A stretch of 64,000 nt of DNA from Chlorops oryzae (taxonomy: Eukaryota > Arthropoda > Insecta > Diptera > Chloropidae): NCBI GenBank assembly GCA_020466095.1, contig CM035808.1, positions 78,803,863 to 78,867,862 on the forward strand. The letters are read 5' to 3'. Below, in pieces: positions 21,961-33,317 of the stretch. The position numbers and the translations under genes are program-made. The notes under the pieces were generated by a model, which searched no databases, had not been told where the DNA came from, and worked only from the letters and a program-made list of their open reading frames with translations. Within the stretch, counting starts at the first letter, position 1, and each line of letters begins with the position of its first letter.

Positions 21961-22480
21961 TCTTAAACCAAAAAAGAACTCATTTTCATATTTTTTTTAA
22001 ACATCGTTTATTTTTGAAAGTAATAAAATGTAAGGAGACAAAATATACTACAAAAATTATTTAATCAAAAGTATAATCCAAATACAAATACAACCAATAT
22101 TATCTTTTTTATTTAATGCGCGCAATCTTTTGAACACGTTGTTATTCGCTTCGATTTATTTTTCATTTGAACTTCGCAAAGCATGCTTCGATTAAAACAT
22201 TTTGCTTCCTCTCAATTTTGTAGAATGCACCTAAAGCCTTTTCTGATTGGTTAATTTTCTCTCACTGACAAATTTTTTGTTCTCTTCTCTGTCGCTGCTT
22301 TTTGTGCTGCTACACAAGTTCTTACTCTCACAGCTCCATGGAGTTCTCATGCCCAGCCCTGTTGATGAGCGAGTGAAAGTAGCGAAAAATATGAGCAAAA
22401 ATGGCTCTTCTGACCTCATAGGAGCCACAATTTCAGTCGTAGGGTTGCTTTTAGGCATTTAAAATATTTGTACAGTCTTA

Positions 22481-22813
22481 GGGGCTGTTTCCACTACAGA
22501 CGCATTTAGCATTTTTCAGCATTTTTAAAAAATGCTCAAAAATGCGGCTTTGAATTACATGTAATTGTTGTTGTTCTTAAAACAGCATTTTTCAGCATCT
22601 TGAGAAAATCCGATAAAAATGCTAAAAACCGTCTAGTTTTCATTGATATTTTCTTCAAATTTTTAACATTTCAAAGCCTACTTCAAAGAATTCAAATATT
22701 TTTCCGAACAAAAATTCAAATTTTCACAAAATGCTAAATGCGAAACGCAGTGAAAACGGGTCTAGCATCTTTAAAGATGCAAATGATAAATGCGGTGTAG
22801 TGGAAATAGCCCC
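22481..22813. mobile_element. PIF/Harbinger-type MITE
   Basis: Ends GGGGCTGTTTCCACTACA and the complement TGTAGTGGAAATAGCCCC are inverted repeats, flanked by TTA on both sides (22478-22480 and 22814-22816). The TTA (TWA) duplication is characteristic of PIF/Harbinger. Internal repeats of GCATTTTTCAGCATTTTT occur. It is 333 bp and non-coding. Confidence 0.85.
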
Positions 22814-22849
22814 TTAGGTATATCTGCTTGGATAGTTTATACGGTAAAT

Positions 22850-23350
22850 GAGTTGTGGCCCGAAATATGGGGCGAAGTAGAGAAAATTGACTTTTTTCAC
22901 ATTTTGGGCCATATCTCGGAAACGCTACTTAAATTCATCAAACCATTGACCTTTTTGAATTGAGGGGGACCTTTAGTAACAAAAAATAGCCAACAGAAAA
23001 AAATGGCCGAAACGCTGTAGCATTGTGTTATTTAGGGTAACTCCAGTAATCCAGGCTAAGGGTAACTCCAACATCAGACTTCTTCGAAATTTTTCATAAA
23101 AACTTCAAAATTGAGCGTATATGTAAGCCTGAAATTGGAATTCTGAAAATTTGGCAAAAGTGAGCGGGAGTTTTTCATATGAAATTTGAACAAAAATTTA
23201 AATATGTACCTCCTTATGGCCTTAAAAATCTCTACAATTTTTTCTTTTGTTCTGATTTTAATCGTGTTATACAAATTATTTAAATATGTGTGTATGTGTC
23301 GGGTATTGTATTGTTAGGCTCGGCCGACTGTAACATCCCTACTTGTTTAT
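22850..23350 (+). repeat. mini-me-type repeat, 3' part
   Basis: It ends GTCGGGTATTG, then the hairpin GGCTCGGCCGAC, then CCCTACTTGTTT, the ending shared with 10120 and 42500. The upstream part is not clearly related to the other copies and the 5' start was not found. Confidence 0.5.
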
Positions 23351-23509
23351 TTTTGACATTGAAAATAAGTCTCAACTTATGACTACTTCGATTCGTCTAA
23401 ACAACATAAATCGTGTAAACGGTTAAATTCTACGATTTACGCATTACGCTTCTTTTTCTTAATACGTCAATTTGTTTTGGTTAACGTTGTTAGAGTTGAA
23501 GCTTTTTAT

Positions 23510-24830
23510 TAAATCCATTTTCCACAGGTTAGGAAAAGTTGATGAGGTAATGCAGTGATTTATTAGATGCGTAAACGGATGATAAACGGTAGGATCATTT
23601 TAACAAACCTTATAGATATTCCATCATGGCCCACTAGGTTTGATTTTATTTTGAAAATAAATTGTGAAACTTCATTTTCAGGTACATGTAGTACCGGAAT
23701 TCAAACGAAGAATTTTTAACAGATTGGCAGTGGTTCTCCCAGTTTGTACTCCACTCTTCAACGATATGACTGATCGAGCCAATTGATAGAAATTATCTGT
23801 TCAACAGATTGGGGTCCAAGTTGCATATAGCGACAGCTTTATTGCAAATGCCTAACTGGCGTTTATTAGACCATAGCTTAGAAGCCGGCAGTGACACATT
23901 AACTTTAGCCGAAAAATAACTTTGCTTTGCAGCACGAACTATAGAGACAGCTCTATTACGATTCGACTTGTTGTGTATCTTGTTTCGCTCCCTAATGCCC
24001 CTACCCACCTCAGCGGTGTACCACGGATATGCTACATTGCGAATTTGTTTCCGACGAAGAGGAACGTTTTTTTCAAAAGTTTCATTTTTTTTCGACATAA
24101 GAAAAGTGAACTTTTCATTGACATGTTTAAGGAATTTGGATCTAATTCTTTAAAATCTCTATAGAAGTAGGTAGAGTTTACTTCTTCACCGTAAAGTTTG
24201 AAGCTAAGAGAGCAAAAGATAAGGTCATGATCAGATAAAAAAGTATTTGCCAAAAAAGGAGTACGTATGTCAAGTCCGAGGCAATGAAAAGATCAATAAG
24301 GCTTGGTAAGAAAGTATTACAAAGGCGTGTGAGAACATACTTATTCACAACATCTAGATCTCCTTGAGTTACCAGTCTATTGAGATTTTCACTTACTCCG
24401 TCAGAGCGCAACAGGTCAATATTGAAATTCCACATATAGCAACACGATCATAATTCGTTAAGTATTGATTGATTTCATTAAAAAATGGTTCCAAGCAGAA
24501 AATTCGCTTGGGATTATATAGGCAGGAAATTTAAACTTTCGAGTGTCTATCAACGATGTAGATATTGAGGAATTCTGTCATTGAGCCGCTCAAACGACTA
24601 ATTTCATACGCTTAAAAATGCTCTTTGTAATATATGAGTATACACCCCCCACGCTTATCTTTTCTTTCATTACGAAACAGCTTATAGCTAGGTATCGAGA
24701 CCACACTGTCACTTAAGTCCGAGTGAAGCCAAGTCTCTGTTACACAGATTACATCAACATTACTGCGCTCATATATAAACTGAATATTATCAGCCTTAAC
24801 CGAATTCAGTGAATTATATTAAAAACAGAA
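23510..24830 (-). pseudogene. Second EN-RT LINE fragment (CR1/L2-like)
   Basis: Reading leftward from about 24800, the endonuclease motifs NVDVICVTETWLHSDLSD and RNERKDKRGG appear. They are followed by NFNIDLLRSDGVSENLNRLV and SLIDLFIAS (24178-24435) and FLSDHDLIFC (24253 leftward). After the linker (VPLRRKQIRNVAYPWYTAE, 23793-24098) the RT start is seen at about 23570-23650 (KSNLVGHDGISIRFVKMILP). The sequence stops near 23510, before the catalytic RT core. Frameshifts are frequent. The family is related to, but distinct from, the LINE at 10404-17100. Confidence 0.8.
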
Positions 24831-25164
24831 TACCGCTTACAGAATATATTCAAAAGAGAAATGTGGAAATTATCAGCACCATCAGACAAACTGTTACTCA
24901 TACCAAAAAGACCAAAACGAGAGAGACGTAACTAAAGGCAAGTGCATCAAGTAGAGAAGTAGAGTGAACTTATAGATATTAAATATCTTTACATAAATAT
25001 GAATGTGAAAAATAATATAAAAACAGAGAAAATAAAGGGACATTCGAAGTTTCTGACATAAGCTTAATAGTTTTTTAAGTCATTTTCAGAAACTGCAAAA
25101 GGCCGATCACCTTTCCGTTGGCGAATATAGACTATAGAGAATATAGTAAAAATATTCAACTACT
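24831..25164. other. No gene seen
   Basis: AT-rich sequence between the LINE 5' end and the mini-me repeat. If Medea spans this region it is intronic DNA downstream of its exon. Confidence 0.3.
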
Positions 25165-25515
25165 AAATTTCATCAAAATATCTTGAAGAACTCCGGTTTT
25201 AGAGCAGTTTTTGTGATTTTCATAACAGAGCCCAGTACTGGTGGTACCCTTAAAAATGGTCCGGTTGGGTCCATTCTGGAACTTGTTCTCCCTTTTGTCC
25301 CCGTGAGCGCGCATACAAATTTTTGTCTAGGTAGCTCAACTCCTTCCATGAAAAAAACTGTATATACACAGACAGACGGACATGTCTTAATCGAATCTCT
25401 TGGTGATGCTGTTCATTTCTATATATATTTTGTATGGTCGCTCTCGGCTGGTTCTGGGTGTAACAAACAACCACATAAACGCAATATACCGCCGACATAG
25501 AGAACGTTGGGTATA
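25165..25515 (-). repeat. mini-me-type repeat, copy 3
   Basis: On the minus strand it begins TATACCCAACG, then GGCGGTATATTGCGTTTATG. It contains a CAGACAGACGGACATG tract (about 25367-25383) and the block encoding nothing but 'AGTACTGGTGGTACCCTTAA', shared with copies 1 and 4. It lies 250 bp downstream of the Medea exon. Confidence 0.6.
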
Positions 25516-25763
25516 AATACGTTCGAAACTTCCAATTCCTATTTTTATTTATTTTAGCGGTTGAATATAAAAACTCTTATATAGAAAAAATTATTTCTCC
25601 CTTATTTTTAGCAATTTAATTGAGTTCAGTTAAACCTTTGAAAACATAAAAACTGGAAATGTTCTAACAAACTTTATGTATTCTTAAAGGTCAACACCGC
25701 GAAAAATGCGTGCTACAAACCTCCAGCAGTGAAATGAAATTGATAAAATTGTGATAACTTTAC

Positions 25764-26019
25764 CTTGCTCTCTCCGACTGTTCAGTGCGGTGAACGTTAC
25801 TTAAAGCTCCCAAACAAAAACGATTTCCTCCAGATGGATCCACATAGCCATCAATTATTACATTGGGCTTGGCTGAGGGTACCTTAAAAGTTTCTCCCAC
25901 TTGTGTATCAAGCTCAAAATAGGCAATAGAGCACCAATACTCCGGAGCTGGTTGACGCGATAACAGACGAGGCTGCTGCTGATGCTGGCTTGTTATATCC
26001 CCGGTAGCTGGCGCACTCC
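25764..26019 (-). CDS. Med: Medea (Smad4) exon, start of the MH2 domain
   Basis: Medea is the fly co-Smad: it partners receptor-activated Smads and carries TGF-beta/BMP (Dpp) signals to target genes in the nucleus. The exon begins after TTTCATTTAG (acceptor) and ends at AG/GTAAAG (donor), 256 bp. It encodes a Gln-rich linker end, [20 protein letters not shown], then [27 protein letters not shown] and [13 protein letters not shown]. These are the first strands of the MH2 trimerisation domain, and the match to fly Medea/Smad4 is unmistakable. The next exon (expected to begin LHIGKG) is not in the 25.7 kb downstream, nor are other exons in the 38 kb upstream. The frame is intact, with no stops, so the exon is probably functional. 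Confidence 0.93.
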
Positions 26020-26260
26020 CTAAATGAAAATATTTCAAGTTTATCGATATATTGTTTATAACTTCTTTAAGAAAATGTTGGCAAGGCATATAACATGCGA
26101 TAAATTTTTGTTTTTCCCTATATGCATTCTTGAGTTAAAGAAGTATTTCCTCTACAAAAATGGAAAACATTATTAGGTTAAAACTTTTGAAGTAAAATTA
26201 TTTTCTGCTTTGTTTATTCAAAATGAATTTAGCCTGTCACTTTGTATTGTAAATGTATCG
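26020..26260 (-). other. Medea intron sequence next to the exon
   Basis: About 240 bp of AT-rich sequence with the acceptor polypyrimidine tract. It separates the exon from the border of the giant inverted repeat. Confidence 0.5.
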
Positions 26261-26772
26261 GTGGCCACATTAATATAATAAAATTAGCATCCGTGTACTC
26301 CAAAAAATGTTGGAGTAGAAAGTAAACCAAAATGGTTTGTATATAAATCCACACGAAATTAGTTTAAAATGTAAACCATCGTCTCTAATAAAAATTTAAA
26401 CGATGAATGTTTTAAAATATAGATGATATTATAAAAGTGATTTATACCATCTGACGCGTACAATTGATAACGAAAAAAGTTTACACAGATTTTACAAATC
26501 GATTGTTTATATAATTTATGCTAAAAATAGTGTGAAATTGTTTTACACAAACATGGTGTAAAATTTATGCGAAAATCAGTTTAAATGGGTTTTAAAGGGG
26601 ATGAAGTTATTTTAAAATTTTACTCAGGTATTAATGTAATTCAAAATGAAATACAACGAAAATTTTTTTAAATGTAAGAAGAGTTATTTTTATTAATGTT
26701 GTTGTCATGTAACAATTAAACGCCATATAATTTTTACAAGTATATTACAAGGTTTTCCTTAGTATAAACATC

Positions 26773-27000
26773 TTATTTTTTTTTTTGAGATGTAATAAGC
26801 TCATATGATTTGAAACTTTTATAGTTTGCGAAACTTAAAACACACTTTTCGTTTGTTTTAATAAGCTGAAACGAGTTGTGAAAATCACTGAAGCCACAAA
26901 TTTTAAATTCTGTGCAAACAAGAAAGTAAGCATGGCTTTTCAAAACTATGTTATTTATTTGGTACTCTGAAATATCTTCAATATTAGGAGCTGTCACCAA
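26773..27000 (-). CDS. Unassigned TE-type ORF, arm copy 1
   Basis: The frame encodes 75 residues starting MVTAPNIEDISEYQINNIVL, with AYFLVCTEFKICGFSDFHNS and a Tyr/Phe/Lys-rich tail. I do not recognise the family. The same protein recurs at 53153-53392 and, lacking its start, at 56538-56759, with conserved frame. It looks like the C-terminal exon of a transposon-borne protein; no catalytic motif is visible. Confidence 0.35.
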   Translation of the reverse strand: MVTAPNIEDISEYQINNIVLKSHAYFLVCTEFKICGFSDFHNSFQLIKTNEKCVLSFANYKSFKSYELITSQKKK

Positions 27001-27954
27001 GAGGCCACTACAAAAGTATGCAAAATATTCTATCCAATGCAGAAATTTTTACCTTTGGGATAAACGTAGACTCCCATATTGTATTAGATTTAAGCACTAA
27101 GCAAATAACATAGAGGTCTAACGTAGAACACAAAATTGGCTGAAAGTTGCGCTGAGCTTTACCACCCCAAAAAGCTATTCACGCCTTCGGAAGCATTCGG
27201 TTTTTGCTTTTGCGCTTGCAAATTGGTTTTGCTTCACATATCAAAGTCAAGTCAACATGAATTGATACTCCGAAGCGGAAGGTTGTCGCTTTGTTGAGTT
27301 GAAAATTTTATTTTTTTTTTGTTATTATCTTGTATGTGTGTACACAACAACTTCATAAAATACAAATTCGCTCTTCATTTTGCGAAGACGAGTGACATAG
27401 GTCTTACCTTCAAAAGCATTCATGCCAAACTAAGCTCACAAAGCATTATTTTAACGAAAATAGCTCTCTGCTTTGCACTGAAAGAATTGTAGTGGTTCAT
27501 TTTTCAGTTTCAGTGAAAATTTTAAAATAAAACTATATTATAATATGTTAAAATTAAAAAAAAGGGAAATTGAAATTTCAAAATAAAAAGCCTTATTTCA
27601 AGGAATTGATAATTTTCATCAAAATCGAAGCTGGCTTTGTCCTAAAAAAACAGAAAACCATGCAAATGTAAAATATAAAAAAGAGTTCTTAAGCCTAGAA
27701 ATGCGTTATACGCCAAAAACTAATAATAATAAAACTAATACTATTAATGAAAAATATTCGAAAAAACATTACATCAATTCGCATAAATCATTCGACAAAC
27801 GCCTCCTTCACTGGCTTCTTAACAACAACTGAGCTCGTTGCGAGTGCGCTCTTTATATCTGTACTCGGGAGCAACGAAGTTTCGCTCTCATTTGCTCGTT
27901 TCGTGCTCGCGTGGCCCGCCCTGCTCATAACATATATTTCAGCACAACGAGCAA

Positions 27955-28811
27955 CCCAGCAAGCAAATTTCGGAGCGCTCCGAATTATGTGTCTAAAAAG
28001 AGCCTTATTTAAGAGCGTTTAATGGGTAAGCACAAAAAATGGAGCGTTTTAGGAGCGTTTTCGGAGCATGTTCTGTCGTTTTTTAGCACGGGCTCAGAAA
28101 AAGCACTTTTTTCTGAGCGTTTTCAGAGTTGACAACTGGTTTGGTTGAAAGTTCTGCGAAAAATAACGCGATATGCAAGACGATTCAAATTTTCAGTTGT
28201 GCTTTTCAGTTCTGGTTAAATTTGAATGCGAAAGATGTGTAAGTAGTCAATGTGACAATTATAAAATTTAAGTTTTAGCCGGGGGAAAAAGAAAAAATTA
28301 AATAAAATGAGTAGTGCGCAAAGGTGAAGCCGGGAGGAGTACATTAAAATCGTGAAGCAGCCCATAGGAGAGAAACGACGCCGCAGCCAGTCTTTGTCTT
28401 TAAGTTTTGTTTATTTTAATTAAAGAATGTGAAGTTTTATTTATTTTTTACTGTTTTTAATAAATTTTGTTAGTTGTTATTATTAAAAATGCTATTATCA
28501 AAAATTTTAATAATTTCGTTTCCTTCTAAAGTGCACAGGTAAGTGCACAGTTTAGTGCACTTTTTGCAATTAAATCTGCACTTCACAATGAGTGATAAAA
28601 GAGCCTTTTAGGAGGTGATTCAGTAGCATTTCAATTGCCTAGAAAATTATCTTTTAGGTGCCTTTTATGAGGTTTTTATGTGCTTCATTAGGAAGGTGAA
28701 AGCACTTTTTTCGGAGTCCGAAAAGAGTCATATTAGGCTCACAAACTATCCACATAAAGTGCGACCGGTGCGACGGTTTCATAGAAAAAACGCTCATTTT
28801 GGACTCTTTTT
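27955..28811. repeat. CCCAGCAA-ended repeat, truncated copy
   Basis: It starts CCCAGCAAGCAAATTTCGG and runs into many GAGCGTTTT and GGAGC blocks. It corresponds to the complete copy at 51258-52200 but is cut at 28811, where it joins the GATAGAGGTATCGACACG block. Confidence 0.6.
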
Positions 28812-28817
28812 TGATAG

Positions 28818-29160
28818 AGGTATCGACACGATGGAGTAAATCTACTCCACATTCGATTACCAGTAGTATACTTTTCGGCATTTTTTTTTAACTAACACAG
28901 GATTTAAAAATAATAAATTGTCCAATTTCAAAGCCGTGTAACTTTGGTTTCTGTGAACCGATTTAAATCTATAATCGTAATTGAGCGTTGTTTTTTCCTG
29001 TTCGAGCTGAAGTAGAAGGATTTTAAACTTTCATGGCCTTTTTTTTCAGGGCACGTTCTGAAATGAAACCGATAAATAGATAATTATATAAATTGTTATA
29101 ACAAACCTTATGCAAAATAACCTATTTTTTTCAAGAAGATTTTTGTTGAAATGGCAAATA
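28818..29160 (+). repeat. Direct repeat inside left arm
   Basis: The block GGTATCGACACGATGGAGTA through the GGGCACGTTCTGAAATGAAA region is repeated at 30961-31300 with few differences. It occurs once, inverted, in the right arm at about 50110-50445. Confidence 0.8.
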
Positions 29161-29389
29161 TGCCTTTTCGCAAATGGTTCAAAATTGATAGGTTCAACAA
29201 TTTTTGGCATGACTTGATAATTTCCTCAGGTCTGAGTTTCTTCGACAACATATCTCCGTAAAATTTTGGTCGATCGTAGATTCGTTGCTTTCCTTTGAAA
29301 GATAGTTTTATAACCAAAAATTCTGGGAACATAATTGTATTTAAAAAATGAGATTAAAGCTAAAATTCTAAATTTTTCCATTGAAGTCG

Positions 29390-30530
29390 AAAATCGTCAT
29401 ATGGTCAGGCCACGAGAAACGTGACATAGTGGGTCTGGATTTTGATTTTTGGCTACATCCAAAGATTATAAGCGTTCATAGCTCCGCCATAATATATAGA
29501 GAGAATTCCCGTCAGTTGTTGTTGTTGTTGCAATTTGAAAATCGAAAATTTGACAATTTTTTCAATATTTCCTTTTATTCTTAATTATATCTAAAATAAG
29601 ACTTGAGATAATGAAAAATTCTTTCTTTACTCGTTTAGAATTTTAAATTGAATAAAAAATTAAATCGAAAAATTAGTATACACTGAAAAAATTGTTGGAA
29701 ATTCGAATTTAAAATAAACATTTGCGATTTGTAATAGAGCGAGCTACCGCCAATGTACCAATTGTACATTATTAGTAACCATTGAGCTTGTTTCAGAACA
29801 ATAAAAAAATCTTTGTCATTTCCAAGAATTTCGACACAGAGTATTTTTGTGAGACATTCATATATAAAGGCGCAAAACCATTGTAAAGCTTTTATTTCAA
29901 ATTTGCGACTAAAATAATATGAAGTTAGCAAAAACTCTGAATGAATGATCTGCACTTTTACATTACTTTGATATTGTTTAATTGTTAGTAAAAGAGCTTT
30001 TAGGAGGTTTGCAGACATTTCTAAGTCCGAAAATTACTTTTAGCACTTTAAGTTTTTTGTGTTCTTAGAAACACTTTTTTGAGTCGAAAAATAATAGCTC
30101 ACAAATATCCCATCAAGTGACCAAGGTTCGAAGTTTATAAAAGGGGCATATAAATTTTTTATGCAATATAGGGCAATGTATAAAGTAAAAATGTCAAAAA
30201 TGTGTCGAAACGTTTTGTTTGCGGAAGCTTCGGACTTACTGCTAGATTGGAATAAAGTTCTAACCTTTCGGAATAGGAAAATATCGATACTATAGACAAT
30301 CTTTGAACATATTTCGCGGATTAGTGAACCAATGTTCGGAGAATTCTGCACGAAGGTGAAAAGTATGGTGGCACAAGCATTAAATTCGAACATTTTCAGA
30401 TGCAGAAAATAAGAGCCATGGCCCCTCCAATTTAATTGTTTGAGGGGAAAAAAGTGCTTTCGCCCATAGTAGCGCAGCAATGTGCGAAAGTCTGAACTCT
30501 AAATGCGTAAAAAAGCGCAGTAGGAGAGAA
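29390..30530. repeat. Repeat block shared with 47790-49860
   Basis: It contains GTCAGGCCACGAGAAACGTG, a GTTGTTGTTGTTG run and a region matching the AACTTTATTCCAAT-containing part of 48201-49040. In the right arm the same material forms its own inverted repeat. No coding region is supported. From 30540 to 30660 a short piece matches, inverted, the gene relic at 62237. Confidence 0.5.
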
Positions 30531-31348
30531 GCGATTTTAATGGTTGACGCTCTAAGAAATCGCGTCAGCGAACCTAGTTTAAGGAATTTTAAGCATATTT
30601 TTAAGTTGAAATGTATTTTGGATTTTTAGAAATAGTTAGTTGTAATAAAACCGATGGCGAAAGAACAATTTAAACGGCCAGACCAAAACAGGGCTTTATG
30701 TGTTTTATTTCCAACAATTATATCTTAAAACTTTGTTGAGTTGATATTTTTTTTTTTTTTTTGTTATAATTCTCTTGTTTCTGTGTACGTACGTTAATGT
30801 GTGCACAAATGCCAACCCAGTCGGAAATTTTCCCATAAAGGACCAATTCATTAATTTTTTCACCAATGATATCAAGGGAAAAATTCGAGTACTTCTTAAT
30901 TGCAATGGCAATGTCATCGGGAAGAAATGTTATTCATCGCAACTCAAATGGCAGTGTCATCGATAGAGGTATCGACACGATGGAGTAAATCTACTCCACA
31001 TTCGATTACCAGTAGTATACTTTTCGGCATTTTTTTTTAACTAACACAGGATTTAAAAATAATAAATTGTCCAATTTCAAAGCCGTGTAACTTTGGTTTC
31101 TGTGAACCGATTTAAATCTATAATCGTAATTGAGCGTTGTTTTTTCCTGTTCGAGCTCAAGTAGAAGGATTTTAAACTTTCATGGCCTTTTTTTTCAGGG
31201 CACGTTCTGAAATGAAACCGATAAATAGATAATTATATAAATTGTTATAACAACCTTATGAAATAACCTATTTTTTCAAGGAAGATTTTTTTGAAATGGC
31301 AATATGCCTTCTTTCAAATGGTTACAAAATTGATTACAAGAAGAAGGT

Positions 31349-33264
31349 TCAATAAAAAGATTTTGTGCCCATAGCAGCTGCCATTTTCCGAAAACCATTC
31401 ACTGTACTTTGAGTGTTTTTCGGTTTCGGAAATGCATTTTTTAAATATTTGTTCTTTAATTTGTGCAGAATTCGGAGTTTTATCAAAGACACTTTTAAAA
31501 CTCTCGAAGTGCTTTCTAATTTGAAGAAGAAGTCAGAAGGAGCCTTCAGTTTCAATGAATTACTCATAGAAGCATAGTTCTGATTTTGTAAAAATAACTC
31601 AGAGGAGTCGATATACTCTTCATCGTGTCTTAAGAGCTGTGATCATTTTGTACAATCATGTTTTTGCATGAATTTTAAAAGTATATAGCCAGCAAAATAT
31701 CGCAACGCATTATCGTTAAACACGTTTTCCGCAATATTTGACACTGTTTCATCTAGGGCTAAATATATGAGTTCTTTAGAGCTTGCTGACATTAAGTCTT
31801 TGGGTATCTTATTTTCCAACGTAGAAATAGATTGTGAGCTTTCTTTACTGTCATTTTCACACTGGATTGCATTTAAAATTGTTCGGTTATTATTTGTCGC
31901 ACCTCGAGACCTTATTAGCTAAAATAAAATTTCTAAGGGATCTTCATTGAATTAAGATATTGCCAAGAAAGTATATTTCCGGATTTTCCTCCCACATTTT
32001 TTCACCCAAGGCCAATATGGATGAAATGGACAGGATAATTCCATCAATACAATAAACCTTTTTGTGGTACTTGCGGTTCCGAAAATATTCTATCATCTCC
32101 TCCCTTAGAAAAGTATGGACCTCAATATTTTTTGTCAGAGCACTACGATAAGGGTTTTTGTCATATAAGACATGACTGTTTAAACAATCAAAGAGCCTGT
32201 TTACCTTCTCCACAAACTTAGCTGCAGCAATTGCAGTATCGCGGAAATCGGAAAATTCGTTATTGGTAATCATAGTCCGAATTGCTGCACAAACAGTATG
32301 GCTAAATATTTGAGTTGCATATTTGACTTTCATTTTTTCGAAAGTATTTGGGCTTAATTGAGGACAAAGACGAGCAGAATATTTCGAATCGGTTGCAAAA
32401 AGGCGGGATATCACCGTCCACGAATTTTTTCCGTCTGGTGTTACCAAATCATCCTTCATAAAAACATTTCGTACGGACTTAATCAAATGGGGACATCGAA
32501 CATTACGAAAACTGGTTTCCCATTTACCACAAACGATAATTCTGGTTGAATACCGAAATTCGAAAACGTCGCTCTATTATTTGACCCTTGGTCATAACAT
32601 ATTGACCTAACCTTTATTCCGACATCCTCCGCGGCACATATGTTGTTGCTTACAATAGGCATTAACTGTTTGGATGTCAAACCGGTAGAGGAGGCGTAAT
32701 AACTTAAGACATATTTCCAATTTTTAAATATTCCACGTAACATAAAAACGAATATTTGGTTTCTTAAGTCTGGAGTCTTTTCAATTCCATTGTCGACAAA
32801 GCCCTGTATTTTATCCAAAACAATATTGTATTGAAGGGCTATTTTTATTAAAATTTCGTCAAACAAAAGAACTGCTTCTCTATTTCTACCGTCCATATTC
32901 GAAAAAATTGTTTTTAAATTGCTAAGAAAAGCTGTGTTTAGTCCTGGTGTCACATTCTTTAAAGGGGCCCACCGCGCTAATGATGCCTTGGATGGCAGAT
33001 TTAATTTCAGGTCATTTCGTAAGAAATCATAAGTTCTGGCAGAGTAAAATGTATGTTTTGGGAAATAACCTTTTCTTCAGGGTTCCATATCGTTTTATCG
33101 CTTACAAGCATTTTACAAAAATCTTTACTTTTTTCCAATATTCCTTCAAAAGCGTTAACACCTTTAAGAAAGAGAACTCGCATTTCATTATTTTTAAGCT
33201 TTAAATTTTTCCAATGTTCCTTCAAAAGCGTTAACAGCTTTAATAAAGAGAACTCGCATTTCAT
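31349..33264 (-). pseudogene. P-element-like transposase, left arm
   Basis: This is a P-superfamily transposase (THAP-less as preserved), which in the family performs GTP-dependent cut-and-paste with 8-bp target duplication. Segments in order are: KSKDFCKMLVSDKTIWNP-type N-region (33264-33007); LLFDEILIKIALQYN, IQGFVDNGIEKTPDLRNQ, FVFMLRGIFKNWKYVLSYY and ICYDQGSNNRATF (32953-32483); KYATQIFSHTVCAAIRTM (32486-31944); and KLKAPSDFFFKLESTSRVLK (31567-31349). A frameshift in a C-run at about 32484 destroys the DxPHL-K-S-RN block (reads FDVPI then stop). The right-arm copy has the same break, so it predates the arm duplication. The THAP zinc finger is not seen. Confidence 0.88.
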
Positions 33265-33316
33265 TATTTTTAAGCTTTAAATTTATCCAATGATCCTTCA
33301 AAAACGTTAACACCTT
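33137..33316. repeat. Tandem repeat of about 75 bp at the P-like gene 5' end
   Basis: CCTTCAAAAGCGTTAACACC, AAGAGAACTCGCATTTCATT and TTTTTAAGCTTTAAATTT recur about every 75 bp, giving nearly three units. The mirror set is at 45490-45665. A further single unit at 47546-47625 faces the opposite way beyond the 3' end of the right-arm P-like gene. It may be a subterminal transposase-binding repeat of this P-like family. Confidence 0.6.
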
Positions 33317-33317
33317 T

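Noticed and set aside
27747..28022. A 91-codon frame also present inverted at 52133-52408
   Set aside because: It spans the border of the CCCAGCAA repeat and has no codon-level constraint that I can see; the copy is due to the inverted arms.
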